Positions 54,342 to 63,653 of a stretch of DNA of 64,000 nucleotides are shown piece after piece; the stretch's first letter is position 1; each line of letters starts with the position of its first letter. A program made the translations under genes and the position numbers. This DNA comes from Castellaniella sp. GTDB taxonomy: Bacteria; Pseudomonadota; Gammaproteobacteria; Burkholderiales; Burkholderiaceae_B. Below the pieces are notes generated by a model. That model was given only the letters and a program-made list of their open reading frames with translations, did no database searches and had not been told where the DNA came from. The stretch covers positions 1-64,000 of the forward strand of contig NZ_SCQN01000014.1 in assembly GCF_004321985.1 (NCBI RefSeq). Direction: 5' to 3'.

Positions 54342-57300
54342 TCAGGCGGCCAGCTTCTGCAGCAGTCCGCGCAGTTGCTGCACGCGGCCGGGCACGTCGA
54401 CCGTGCCTCCGTAGGACACCTTGAGGCGGTCGGGGCCGTTCAGGCGGATCTGGCGGTCCTGTTGCACCAGTTCGATGATGCGTAGCGGCTCCACGCTGGG
54501 CTGGGCGGAAAACTGGATCGATGCCTGGGTTTCGCCGGCATCGATCTTGATGACGCCCAGCGGTTCGGCCAAGAGCCGCAGCCGGTGCAATGACAGCAGC
54601 GTCTGGCCCGCCTCGGGCAGCTTTCCATAGCGGTCGATCAGTTCTTCCTGGATCTCGGTCAGGCCGTCCGCGTCCTTGGCGTGCGCCAGACGCTTGTACA
54701 GGCCCAGGCGAGCCTGCACGTCGCCGCAGTAGTCAGAGGGCAGCAGGGCCGGCGCATGTAGATTGACTTCACATTGCGCGTCCAATGACCCGTCCAGGTC
54801 CGGTTCCTCACCCGATTTGAGCGCCCGCACGGCGGCGGCCAGCATATCGTTGTAGAGCGAGTATCCAACCTCCTGGATGTTGCCCGACTGGGATTCGCCC
54901 AGGATCTCGCCGCTGCCGCGGATCTCCAGATCGTGCATCGCCAGAAAGAACCCGGCGCCCAGCTCTTCCATTGACTGGATGGCCTCCAGCCGCTTCTTGG
55001 CGTTGGCAGTGATCGCGTCCTCGCCTGGCGTGAGCAGGTAGGCGTAGGCCTGGTGGTGCGAGCGCCCGACGCGCCCGCGCAACTGGTGGAGCTGGGCCAG
55101 CCCCAGCTTGTCGGCTCGGTGGATCAGGATGGTGTTGGCCGTGGGGACGTCGATGCCGGTCTCGATGATGGTGGTGCACAGCAGCACGTTGCTGCGTTGC
55201 TGATAGAAGCCCTTCATGACTTCTTCCAGTTCCCGCTCGCCCATCTGGCCGTGGGCCACGGCAATGCGTGCCTCGGGCACCAGCTCTTCCAGCCGTGCGC
55301 GGCGGTTGTGGATGGTCTCCACTTCGTTGTGCAGGAAGTAGACCTGGCCGCCGCGCTTGAGTTCGCGCAGGATGGCCTCCCGAATGGTGCTGCCGTCTTC
55401 CCGGCGCACGAAGGTCTTGATGGCCAGACGCTTCTGCGGCGCTGTGGCGATGACGGAGAAGTCGCGGATGCCTTCCAGGGACATGCCCAGTGTCCGGGGG
55501 ATCGGCGTGGCCGTGAGAGTGAGCACGTCGACTTCGGCCCGCAGCGCCTTCAGGGCTTCCTTCTGGCGCACGCCGAAGCGGTGTTCCTCGTCGATCACGA
55601 CCAGCCCGAGCTGCTTGTAACGGATCTCTTTGGACAGCAGCTTGTGCGTGCCGATGACAATGTCCACCGATCCGTCGGACAGCCCGGCGATGGCTTTCGC
55701 CGCCTCCTTGCTCGTCCGGAAGCGTGACAGTTCGGCGATGCGCACCGGCCAGTCCGCAAAGCGGGTGATGAAGTTCTGGGCGTGTTGCTCGGCCAGCAGC
55801 GTCGTGGGGCAAAGCAGCGCCACCTGCCGACCGTTCATGACTGCCAGGAAGGCGGCCCGCAATGCGACCTCGGTCTTGCCGAAGCCCACGTCGCCACAGA
55901 CCAGGCGGTCCATGGGGCGGCCAGAGGTCATGTCCTGGATGACGGCTTCGATGGCGGCAGCCTGGTCCGGCGTCTCCTCGAAGCCGAAGCCTTCGGTGAA
56001 GGCCTGGTAGTCCCTGGCCGGAAGCTGGAAGTGCAGGCCTTCGCGCGCGGCGCGCTGGGCATAGAGCGCGAGCAGCTCGGCGGCCGTGTCGCGCGCCTGG
56101 CGGGCTGCTTTGCGGCGCAGCTTTTCCCACTGGCCCGAACCCAGAGGATGCAGAGGGGCGTGTTCCGGGTCGGCACCGCTGTATCGGGCGATCAGGTGAA
56201 GCTGCGAGACGGGTACATAGAGGGTGGCCTCGTGGGCGTACTCCAGGTGCAGCAGTTCGATGGGGCCTTCGCCCAGATCCATGCTGACCAGGCCTCGGTA
56301 GCGCCCGATGCCGTGCTGCGCATGCACCACAGGATCACCGACGTGCAGCTCGGCCAGGTCCCGCACCATGGAGTCGATGTTGCTGCTGTGTTCGGCGCGG
56401 CGTCGGCGTGTGGTGGCCAGGCGCCCCGACTGGCTGGGGTAGAGGTCGTTCTCCGTCAGGATGGCCAGCCCGGCTGGCGGCAGCAGGAATCCACCAGCGA
56501 GCGGTGCGATGACCAGCGCGAAACGAGACTCTCCAGCCAGGTAATCCTGCCAGGTGTCGAACGCGGCGTCGGGAGGCAGGCGGTAGTCCTCCAGCATTTC
56601 CGTGATGGTTTCACGGCGGCCGGCGGAATCTACGCAGATGACCGTGCGCAGCGGGCTCTGTGCCAGGTGGCGGCGCAGGCTGGCCAACGGATCTTCGGCC
56701 CGCCGGTTGACGGCGACGTCGGGGCTGGCGGCGAAATCGGGGTGTGGCTGATCATTGATCAGTGCCAGGCGCGCAGTATCCTTCAGGTGCGTGTGGAACT
56801 CATCGTCGCCCAGGAACAGCACGTCGGGAGCCAGCACCGGGCGTTCCGGGTCAGACTTCAGGAATTGCCAGCGGTTGTGCGCATCCTGGTGGAAGCGCGT
56901 GATGGCGGTGGATACGTCGCCCAGCGTGAGCGTGATCGCATCGTCGGGAAGATAGTCGAACAGCGATGCCGTGTGTTCGAAAAACAGTGGCAGATAGTAT
57001 TCGATGCCTGCGAACGCGATGCCGTTGCCGATGTCCTTGTAGGGCAGCGCGCGTGACGGGTCGCCCTCGAAGACTTCGCGGAAGCGGGCGCGAAAGCGGT
57101 TGCGCGCGGCCTCGTCCATTGGGAACTCGCGCCCGGGCAGCAGTTCGATTTCGCGCACCGGGTACAGGCTGCGTTGTGTGTCGATGTCGAAGCTACGGAT
57201 GGATTCGATCTCGCGGTCGAACAGGTCGATGCGGTAGGGTAGTGCCGACCCCATGGGAAACAGGTCGATCAATCCGCCGCGGATGCAGAATTCCCCCGGC

Positions 57301-57803
57301 GCGCTCACCTGGGTGACGTGGCTGTAATTGGCCAGCGTCAGTTGGGCGCGCAGGCGGTCCTCAACCAGTGTGTCGCCTTGACGGAAGGCAAAAGTGTAGG
57401 CTGCCAGAAACGAAGTGGGTGCGAGGCGCACCAGGGCGGTCGTGACGGGCACCACCAGCACGTCCACAGCGTTCTGAGTCAGCGAATGGAGGGTGCGCAG
57501 CCGCTCCGAAATCAGGTCCTGGTGCGGCGAGAAGCTGTCATAGGGCAGCGTCTCCCAGTCCGGCAGGAAACGCACACGCAAATCGGGGTCGAATAGCGCG
57601 ATTTCTTCCGCCAGGCGCTGTGCGGCCAGCGGGTCGGCGCAGAACGTCGCCAGCGTGTGGCCGGCCTCGCGGGCCAGTGCCGCCAGCAGGCAGGCATCCC
57701 CTGAACCGGGCGGTCGCGGCTGGGCGTAGCGTTGGCCGGGCTTCAGCGCCGCCAGCGTGGTCGCGACCGACGGAATGAGAAGTGAGGAAGCAGCAGAATC
57801 CAT
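54342..57803 (-). CDS. mfd: Transcription-repair coupling factor Mfd
   Basis: Protein of 1153 residues that displaces stalled RNA polymerase and recruits UvrA. The N-terminal UvrB-like module (about 1-340), the RNA-polymerase interaction domain (DLAELHVGDPVVHAQHGIGR), the translocase with GDVGFGKTEVALRAAFLAV and DEEHRFGVRQK, and the C-terminal TRCF domain are all present. Length is normal. On the minus strand TATACT lies 10 bases before ATG 57803, so the leader may be very short. Confidence 0.96.
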   Translation of the reverse strand: MDSAASSLLIPSVATTLAALKPGQRYAQPRPPGSGDACLLAALAREAGHTLATFCADPLAAQRLAEEIALFDPDLRVRFLPDWETLPYDSFSPHQDLISERLRTLHSLTQNAVDVLVVPVTTALVRLAPTSFLAAYTFAFRQGDTLVEDRLRAQLTLANYSHVTQVSAPGEFCIRGGLIDLFPMGSALPYRIDLFDREIESIRSFDIDTQRSLYPVREIELLPGREFPMDEAARNRFRARFREVFEGDPSRALPYKDIGNGIAFAGIEYYLPLFFEHTASLFDYLPDDAITLTLGDVSTAITRFHQDAHNRWQFLKSDPERPVLAPDVLFLGDDEFHTHLKDTARLALINDQPHPDFAASPDVAVNRRAEDPLASLRRHLAQSPLRTVICVDSAGRRETITEMLEDYRLPPDAAFDTWQDYLAGESRFALVIAPLAGGFLLPPAGLAILTENDLYPSQSGRLATTRRRRAEHSSNIDSMVRDLAELHVGDPVVHAQHGIGRYRGLVSMDLGEGPIELLHLEYAHEATLYVPVSQLHLIARYSGADPEHAPLHPLGSGQWEKLRRKAARQARDTAAELLALYAQRAAREGLHFQLPARDYQAFTEGFGFEETPDQAAAIEAVIQDMTSGRPMDRLVCGDVGFGKTEVALRAAFLAVMNGRQVALLCPTTLLAEQHAQNFITRFADWPVRIAELSRFRTSKEAAKAIAGLSDGSVDIVIGTHKLLSKEIRYKQLGLVVIDEEHRFGVRQKEALKALRAEVDVLTLTATPIPRTLGMSLEGIRDFSVIATAPQKRLAIKTFVRREDGSTIREAILRELKRGGQVYFLHNEVETIHNRRARLEELVPEARIAVAHGQMGERELEEVMKGFYQQRSNVLLCTTIIETGIDVPTANTILIHRADKLGLAQLHQLRGRVGRSHHQAYAYLLTPGEDAITANAKKRLEAIQSMEELGAGFFLAMHDLEIRGSGEILGESQSGNIQEVGYSLYNDMLAAAVRALKSGEEPDLDGSLDAQCEVNLHAPALLPSDYCGDVQARLGLYKRLAHAKDADGLTEIQEELIDRYGKLPEAGQTLLSLHRLRLLAEPLGVIKIDAGETQASIQFSAQPSVEPLRIIELVQQDRQIRLNGPDRLKVSYGGTVDVPGRVQQLRGLLQKLAA

Positions 57804-57950
57804 GAAGGCGATAGTATAGGAGAGCTGGCCTTCAGCCGCATGCCGCGTGCGCCGTCATGCGGAGACATCGTACCTTTGCAGTACACTCTTGAACCAGTTT
57901 CATGCCGGTTTTACCGGGCGCCATGCCCAATCATATCAAGGAGACACCGT

Positions 57951-58760
57951 ATGTTTACTCGTCGTACCCTGCGCGGCATCGTCGGTGCTGCCGTACTGAC
58001 CGCCACAGCGTCGCTGGGCCTGGGGCTGGCTCCTGTGGCCCAAGCCGAAACCATTGACCAGGTCAAGCAAAAAGGCGAACTCACGATCGGGATGCTGGTG
58101 GACTTTCCACCCTACGGCATCATGAACACGGAGAACAAGCCCGACGGCTATGATGCCGACGTCGCTCGCGTCCTGGCCAAGGATCTGGGCGTCAAGCTCA
58201 AGATCGTGCCGGTGACTGGGCCGAACAGGATCCCCTATCTGTTGACGGGCAAGGTCGATCTGCTGGTGGCGTCGCTTGCCATCACGGCAGAGCGTGCCAA
58301 ACAGGTGCAGTTTTCGCACCCGTATTCGGCTGCGCAGATCGTCGTCTTCGGCGGCAAGAACCTGAAGGTTTCGGGCCCCAAGGGCCTGTCGGGCCTGAGG
58401 ATTGGCGTGGCCCGGGCCAGCACCCAGGATATCGCGGTCACCAAGATCACTCCCAAGGACGCGAAGATCCAGCGCTTTGACGATGATGCATCGGCCATGC
58501 AGGCTCTGCTCTCGGGACAGGTGGATGCCATCGGCTGCTCCACCACCGTTGCTGCCGGGATCGCCAAGCGCGCGCCGAACCGCTTCAATCAGAAGTTCGT
58601 GCTGCTGCAGCAGGAAATGGCTGTTGCGATGCGCCAGGGTGAGCCCAATACGCTCAAGACGGTCAATGATTTGATCGACCGCAACATTCAGAACGGCGAA
58701 TTCAGCAAGCTTTATGAAAAGTGGCTGGGCACGCCACTGCCGGCGCTGAAGCATTCCTGA
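57951..58760 (+). CDS. Amino-acid-type ABC transporter substrate-binding protein
   Basis: Periplasmic binding protein of 269 residues (SBP family 3). A signal peptide (LRGIVGAAVLTATASLGLGL) is cut near AQA. The mature part begins ETIDQVKQKGELTIGMLVDF with PPYGIMNTENKPDGYDADVA, typical of polar amino acid receptors. ATG 57951 follows AAGGAGACACCGT. No permease or ATPase gene lies nearby, so its partners are encoded elsewhere. Confidence 0.9.
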   Translation: MFTRRTLRGIVGAAVLTATASLGLGLAPVAQAETIDQVKQKGELTIGMLVDFPPYGIMNTENKPDGYDADVARVLAKDLGVKLKIVPVTGPNRIPYLLTGKVDLLVASLAITAERAKQVQFSHPYSAAQIVVFGGKNLKVSGPKGLSGLRIGVARASTQDIAVTKITPKDAKIQRFDDDASAMQALLSGQVDAIGCSTTVAAGIAKRAPNRFNQKFVLLQQEMAVAMRQGEPNTLKTVNDLIDRNIQNGEFSKLYEKWLGTPLPALKHS

Positions 58761-58802
58761 CGGTTCCTGCTTTCCCTTCCTGGCTGAACTCATTTCGGGT
58801 CG

Positions 58803-59570
58803 ATGATGACTGAATCCTGCGTTGCGATGATTTCGCTGACGGCGTTTGGTGCGTCTGAAGTCCGGCGCCATGGACAGGCTTGGTTTGCCCGCCTGTCCCA
58901 TGAGGCCGGGGCCGATGGCGTGGAGGTGCGCGGCGAGCTGTTGCGCGGTGATCCGGACGAACTCGGCGAACTGTCGAGGATCGTGGCGGACACCGGCATG
59001 AGGTGCGTCTATTCGAGCCCGCGTGCCATGTGGGACGAGTCCGGCCGGTTTTCACACGAAGCAGTGGCCGAAGGCCTGGATCGTGCGCGGGTGTTGGGGG
59101 CTGCAACCCTGAAGATGTCCATCGGCGGTTTCCCGCCGGGGGATGCGGTGGGCTGGCGGGCGCTGAAGTCGTTGCTGGCGGGAAGCCCGGCTGCGCTGCT
59201 GGTGGAAAACGACCAGCGGGCCTGCTCGGGCACCCAGCCTGCGCTGGAAGCCTTTTTCCGCGAGTCCCAGGCCTGGGACGTGCCGCTGGGCATGACCTTC
59301 GATGTGGGAAACTGGCACTGGGTGGGTGAATCCCCCCTGGAGATGGCCCGGGTCTTCGCCGGCCATGTGCAGTACATCCACTGCAAGGGCGTCTTTCGCC
59401 GGCCCGACAAATGGGTGGCGGTTCCGCTGGAACAATCCTCGGCTCCGTGGCGCGCGATTCTGCGGGCGCTGCCGGCGGATGCCGCGCGCGCGATCGAATA
59501 CCCGCTCGTGGGCGAGGATCTCTGCGCGGTGACGCGCCAGGCCCTGGATGAGTTGCGCCATGCCCGGTGA
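58803..59570 (+). CDS. Sugar phosphate isomerase/epimerase-family TIM-barrel protein
   Basis: Protein of 255 residues of the xylose isomerase-like TIM-barrel family. GADGVEVRGELLRGD, LLVENDQ and MTFDVGNWHWVGESP with HVQYIHCKGVF provide the expected metal-binding Glu, Asp and His. The exact sugar or keto-acid is unknown. It overlaps the start of the kinase gene by 11 bases, so it probably serves the same 2-keto-3-deoxy acid pathway. Confidence 0.8.
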   Translation: MMTESCVAMISLTAFGASEVRRHGQAWFARLSHEAGADGVEVRGELLRGDPDELGELSRIVADTGMRCVYSSPRAMWDESGRFSHEAVAEGLDRARVLGAATLKMSIGGFPPGDAVGWRALKSLLAGSPAALLVENDQRACSGTQPALEAFFRESQAWDVPLGMTFDVGNWHWVGESPLEMARVFAGHVQYIHCKGVFRRPDKWVAVPLEQSSAPWRAILRALPADAARAIEYPLVGEDLCAVTRQALDELRHAR

Positions 59571-60522
59571 CACCGCCGTGTCCCGGTCGCTGGATGTGGT
59601 GGCCTTTGGTGAGGCCATGATGATGCTGGTCGCCGCCCGGCCAGGGCCTCTGGAGTCGGTCGATCTGTTTCACAAGAGGACAGCGGGCGCTGAAACCAAC
59701 GTGGCAATCGGTCTGGCGCGCCTGGGGCTGCGCGTGGGCTGGGCGAGCCGCCTGGGTCAGGACACCGTGGGCCGCTATCTGCTGGAGAGCATCGGTGCGG
59801 AAGGCGTGGACTGCTCGCGGGTGGTCTGCGTGGCCGGTGAATCCACCGGCATGCTGTTCAAGGGCAAGGTCACGGACGGTAGCGATCCGTTCGTCGAATA
59901 TCATCGCCAGGGATCCGCAGCGAGCCGCATGACGGTGGCCGATGTGGACGAGTCCTGGCTGCTGTCGGCGCGCCATCTGCACGCCACCGGGGTGTTCGCG
60001 GCGGTGTCCGCCACGACCCATGAGCTCACGAAGCACACCATGAGTCTGATGCGAGCAGCCGGCCGGACGGTGTCCTTTGACCCGAACCTTCGGCCTTCGT
60101 TATGGGCATCACCCGAATCCATGCGCGCCGGCATCAACGGGCTTGCTGCCTTGGCCGACTGGGTGCTGCCGGGACTGGCCGAGGGCCGGCTGTTGACGGG
60201 CCTGGAGTCACCGCAGGACATCGCGCGCTTCTACTTGGACCAGGGTGCGAAGCTGGTGGCCGTGAAACTGGGTGATGCAGGGGCCTATTTTGACGATGGG
60301 CGCCAGCACGGGACGGTGCCTGCCGTCCCGGTGGCTCAGGTGGTGGACACGGTGGGCGCCGGTGATGGCTTCGCGGTTGGCGTGGTCAGCGGGCTGCTCG
60401 AGGGTTGTTCGCTGGAGCGGGCCGTGGCCCGTGGCACATGGATCGGCGCCCGGGCGGTGCAGGTCATGGGTGATACCGAAGGTCTGCCCACGCGCGATAT
60501 TCTGGACGCCGCCGGGTTCTGA
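59560..60522 (+). CDS. kdgK: PfkB-family sugar kinase, probable 2-keto-3-deoxygluconate kinase
   Basis: Protein of 320 residues of the ribokinase/PfkB family. FGEAMMMLVA starts the domain, GAETNVAIGLARLGLRVGWA is PfkB signature 1 and DTVGAGDGFAVGVVSGLLEG (about 262-281) is signature 2 with the catalytic Asp. The nearby 2-ketoaldonate reductase and KDPG aldolase point to 2-keto-3-deoxygluconate as substrate. ATG 59560 lies inside the previous gene. Confidence 0.85.
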   Translation: MPGDTAVSRSLDVVAFGEAMMMLVAARPGPLESVDLFHKRTAGAETNVAIGLARLGLRVGWASRLGQDTVGRYLLESIGAEGVDCSRVVCVAGESTGMLFKGKVTDGSDPFVEYHRQGSAASRMTVADVDESWLLSARHLHATGVFAAVSATTHELTKHTMSLMRAAGRTVSFDPNLRPSLWASPESMRAGINGLAALADWVLPGLAEGRLLTGLESPQDIARFYLDQGAKLVAVKLGDAGAYFDDGRQHGTVPAVPVAQVVDTVGAGDGFAVGVVSGLLEGCSLERAVARGTWIGARAVQVMGDTEGLPTRDILDAAGF

Positions 60523-60612
60523 GCGGCGCGCGGACAGTCCCGCCTGGCCGTGCACGCAGATCCCGGTCGGCTTATCATGGCCTCACATTGTCAAGTCATT
60601 GGAGTTCGGTCC

Positions 60613-61581
60613 ATGAGCCGTCAGTCTGTCTTGTTGTACCGCAAGATTCCAGCCGAGCAGCTGGAACGCCTGCGCCAGGAACATGAGGTGGTCGAGGTCT
60701 ACGATCACGGCGAGGCGGGGCGTCAGGCCTTCCTGGCCACTCTGCCACAGGCTCGTGGGCTGATCGGGTCCGGCGTGGAGATCGACGAGTCCATGCTGGA
60801 CCGTGCCCCCCATCTGCGGGTGATTTCCAGCATCTCGGTTGGTGTGGATCATTATCCGCTGGCAGCCCTGAACCGGCGGTCCATCGTGCTGTGCCATACT
60901 CCCGACGTGCTGACCGAATCGGTGGCTGATCTGTTGTTCGGCATGGTGATTGCAACCAGCCGCCGGATGTTCGAGATGGCGCGCATGGTGCGCGAGGGAC
61001 GTTGGCGCCAAAGCCTGGAGTCCGCCGACTATGGCTGGGACGTTCACGGCAAGACGCTGGGCATCATCGGGTATGGCCGCATTGGCCGTGCCGTCGCGCA
61101 GCGCGCGGCACTGGGGTTCGGCATGCCGGTGCTCTATCACACCCGGCGTCCGGTGGACAGCGGCCTGCCCGCCAACGCGGCGCGGGCCGTCGAACTGGAT
61201 GAGTTGTTGGCACAATCCGATTTCGTCGTCGTGATGGTGCCGTTGACGGAGCAGACGCGGGGCATGATAGGCCCACAGGCGCTGGCGAAAATGAAGCGGG
61301 GGTCCATTCTCATCAATGCGGCGCGCGGACCCATCGTGCAGGAACCGGCTTTGCTGGATGCGCTCGATAGCGGGCATCTGCGGGCTGCCGGGCTGGACGT
61401 CTTCGCGGTCGAACCATTGCCCCTGGATTCACGCCTTCGGGATCACCCCAGGGTTCTGGCGCTGCCGCACATGGGGTCCGCCACGCATGAAACCCGTACG
61501 GCGATGGCCGACATGGCCGTGAGCAATCTGCTCAGTGTGCTGCGTGGCGACCCGCCGTTGGCGGCCTTCCCGACGGCGTAA
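60613..61581 (+). CDS. D-2-hydroxyacid dehydrogenase (glyoxylate/2-ketogluconate reductase type)
   Basis: NAD(P)H-dependent reductase of 322 residues. GKTLGIIGYGRIGRAVAQRA (about 150-169) is the nucleotide site. RGPIVQEPALLDAL, GLDVFAVEPLP and LPHMGSATHETR give the catalytic Arg, Glu and His. It fits GhrB-like 2-ketoaldonate/glyoxylate reductases. ATG 60613 follows GGAGTTCGGTCC. It lies 90 bases after the kinase and is convergent with eda. Confidence 0.86.
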   Translation: MSRQSVLLYRKIPAEQLERLRQEHEVVEVYDHGEAGRQAFLATLPQARGLIGSGVEIDESMLDRAPHLRVISSISVGVDHYPLAALNRRSIVLCHTPDVLTESVADLLFGMVIATSRRMFEMARMVREGRWRQSLESADYGWDVHGKTLGIIGYGRIGRAVAQRAALGFGMPVLYHTRRPVDSGLPANAARAVELDELLAQSDFVVVMVPLTEQTRGMIGPQALAKMKRGSILINAARGPIVQEPALLDALDSGHLRAAGLDVFAVEPLPLDSRLRDHPRVLALPHMGSATHETRTAMADMAVSNLLSVLRGDPPLAAFPTA

Positions 61582-61585
61582 GACT

Positions 61586-62233
61586 TCAGGCGAGAGGCTT
61601 GCCCGCTGCTGTTCGGGCGAGTTCCACAGCCTGCGCGGCGAGCGCCGTCACTGCGCCCCAGTCGTGGTCCCGGACGGCGGCGTGCGGCGTCAGCCAGGAT
61701 CCGCCCACGCACCGGACATTGGGCAGCGCCAGATACGCCGCCATGTTGCCGGCGTGGATGCCGCCGGTGGGGCAGAACATCAGGTCAGGCAGGGGGCCAA
61801 ACCAGGATTTCAGCAATGCTGCGCCGCCGACGGCCTCGGCCGGGAACAGCTTGAGTGCGCCGAACCCGAGCTCAGCCGCGCGCATGGCTTCCGAAGCGGT
61901 GGCTACACCCGGCAGAAACGGTACGCCCGAAGTGGCGGCCGCTCGCGCCACCTCTTCCGTCAGGCCGGGGCTGACGCCGAAGCGGGCGCCCGCGCGCAGG
62001 GCCGCGTCCAGTTGGGCAGGGGTGCGCACGGTACCGACGCCCACCACCGCGTCGGGTACCTGATCGTGGATGGCGCGAATGGCATCTAGCGCGGCCGGCG
62101 AGCGCAAGGTGACCTCGAGCGCCCGGACCTGACCGGCCACCAACGCACGCGCCAGGTCCACTGCCGTAGCAATGTCGTCAATGACGATGACGGGGATGAC
62201 AGGGCTGATTTCCAGCAGTTCCAGGGTGTTCAT
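61586..62233 (-). CDS. eda: KHG/KDPG aldolase
   Basis: Class I aldolase of 215 residues that splits 2-keto-3-deoxy-6-phosphogluconate into pyruvate and glyceraldehyde 3-phosphate. SPVIPVIVIDD, ALEVTLRSPAALDAI and GVGTVRTPAQLDAA lead to the Schiff-base Lys in FGALKLFPAEAVGG. CPTGGIHAGNMAAYLALPNV follows. ATG 62233 begins the family N-terminus. It completes a KDG kinase-aldolase route with the genes at 58803-61581. Confidence 0.94.
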   Translation of the reverse strand: MNTLELLEISPVIPVIVIDDIATAVDLARALVAGQVRALEVTLRSPAALDAIRAIHDQVPDAVVGVGTVRTPAQLDAALRAGARFGVSPGLTEEVARAAATSGVPFLPGVATASEAMRAAELGFGALKLFPAEAVGGAALLKSWFGPLPDLMFCPTGGIHAGNMAAYLALPNVRCVGGSWLTPHAAVRDHDWGAVTALAAQAVELARTAAGKPLA

Positions 62234-62384
62234 GGCGTTGCGCTGCTCCGTGACCGGATTCGGACGAGTCCACATGGCTCTGGGGAATTATGGCATTGAA
62301 CGGCGGTACGCGTCGTCGATGGGGGTGGGTTCCAGACCGGACGGGTGAGCGGCTGCGGGCGGCGCTGGTCTACAATCGGCGTCC

Positions 62385-63152
62385 ATGACTCCTCCAACTC
62401 TGGTGGCCATCGTGCCTGCGGCGGGCGTGGGCGCGCGCGCGGCGGCAAACGGGCAACCCAAGCAGTACCGGCTGCTCGCGGGCCAGCCCATGTTGCGCCT
62501 GGCCGTGCGTGCTTTGCTGGCCGACTCCCGCATCGCCCAGATCCGCGTGGCCGTCTCGGCTGCCGACGTGTGGGCGGAGGCAGCCCTGAGAGGCTTGCCG
62601 CGTACTGTGATACGGCGCTGCGGCGGGCCGGCACGGGCTGATACGGTGCGCGCTGCGTTGCTGGATGCTGATCTGCCCGAGGCGGCCTGGGTGCTGGTGC
62701 ATGATGCGGCGCGCCCCGGGCTGCCTGCCGATGCGCTGGGACGATTGATCGATACCTGTCTTCGGACGGGGCGCGGCGGCATTCTGGCCTTGCCGGTGGA
62801 CGATACCGTCAAACAGGGCCGCCCGGCGCCTGCCGCTGTTCCGGCGGAGCCGGCCAGGGGTTCCCGGGAGCTTGCCGCGCCGGACAGCTTGTGCGAGATC
62901 GCGGCGACGCGTTCGCGCGAATCTTTGTGGCTGGCGCAGACGCCGCAGATGTTTCGGGTAGGCGAGCTGCTGCCGGCGCTGCGGGCCTGCGCCGGCGATG
63001 TCCAGGTCACGGACGAGGCCTCGGCCGTTGAACGGTTGGCCGGGCAGGGTCGCACTCCTCTTCTGGTGCGCGGCGCGCGCGAAAACTTCAAGCTTACCTG
63101 GCCGGAAGACTTCGCCTGGTTCGAGAAACATGCAACGGGAGACCGGACATGA
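62385..63152 (+). CDS. ispD: 2-C-methyl-D-erythritol 4-phosphate cytidylyltransferase
   Basis: MEP-pathway enzyme of 255 residues. [20 protein letters not shown] is the nucleotide-binding start. [20 protein letters not shown] and [11 protein letters not shown] are conserved, and [20 protein letters not shown] follows near 180. There is a modest Ala/Pro-rich insert near 147-168. The stop overlaps the ispF start as ATGA. Confidence 0.94.
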   Translation: MTPPTLVAIVPAAGVGARAAANGQPKQYRLLAGQPMLRLAVRALLADSRIAQIRVAVSAADVWAEAALRGLPRTVIRRCGGPARADTVRAALLDADLPEAAWVLVHDAARPGLPADALGRLIDTCLRTGRGGILALPVDDTVKQGRPAPAAVPAEPARGSRELAAPDSLCEIAATRSRESLWLAQTPQMFRVGELLPALRACAGDVQVTDEASAVERLAGQGRTPLLVRGARENFKLTWPEDFAWFEKHATGDRT

Positions 63153-63640
63153 TTGACTTAGTGCCTTTCCGGGTGGGGCAAGGCCATGACCTGCATCGCC
63201 TGGTCGCCGGCCGGCCGCTGATCATCGGCGGCGTGACGATCCCTTTCGATCAGGGCCTTGCAGGGCATTCGGATGCGGACGTACTCCTGCACGCCGTGAC
63301 CGATGCCGTGCTGGGTGCGGCGGGCCTGGGGGATATCGGCCGCCATTTTCCGGATCGGGATCCTCGCTGGTCGGACGCCGACAGCCGCCTGTTTTTGCGC
63401 GAATCGGTGCGGATGGCTCGTGAGGCGGGCTGGGCGGTGGTGAACGTGGATGCCACGGTGCATGCCCAGACCCCCAGAATCGCTCCGCACGCCGCCGCGA
63501 TGGCGGCCTGTATCGCGGCGGAACTGGGGATCCAGCCGGCCGATGTGAACGTCAAGGGCAAGACGGCCGAAGGCCTGGGCCCCGTGGGCCGCAACGAGGG
63601 CATTGCCGCCGACGCTGTGGTGTTGCTGGCGCGCCGTTAG
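63149..63640 (+). CDS. ispF: 2-C-methyl-D-erythritol 2,4-cyclodiphosphate synthase
   Basis: MEP-pathway enzyme of 163 residues. [20 protein letters not shown] holds the metal ligands Asp and His. [20 protein letters not shown] gives the second His, and [20 protein letters not shown] is the usual C-terminal region. It is translationally coupled to ispD. Confidence 0.96.
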   Translation: MIDLVPFRVGQGHDLHRLVAGRPLIIGGVTIPFDQGLAGHSDADVLLHAVTDAVLGAAGLGDIGRHFPDRDPRWSDADSRLFLRESVRMAREAGWAVVNVDATVHAQTPRIAPHAAAMAACIAAELGIQPADVNVKGKTAEGLGPVGRNEGIAADAVVLLARR

Positions 63641-63653
63641 CGCCACGCGCAGA

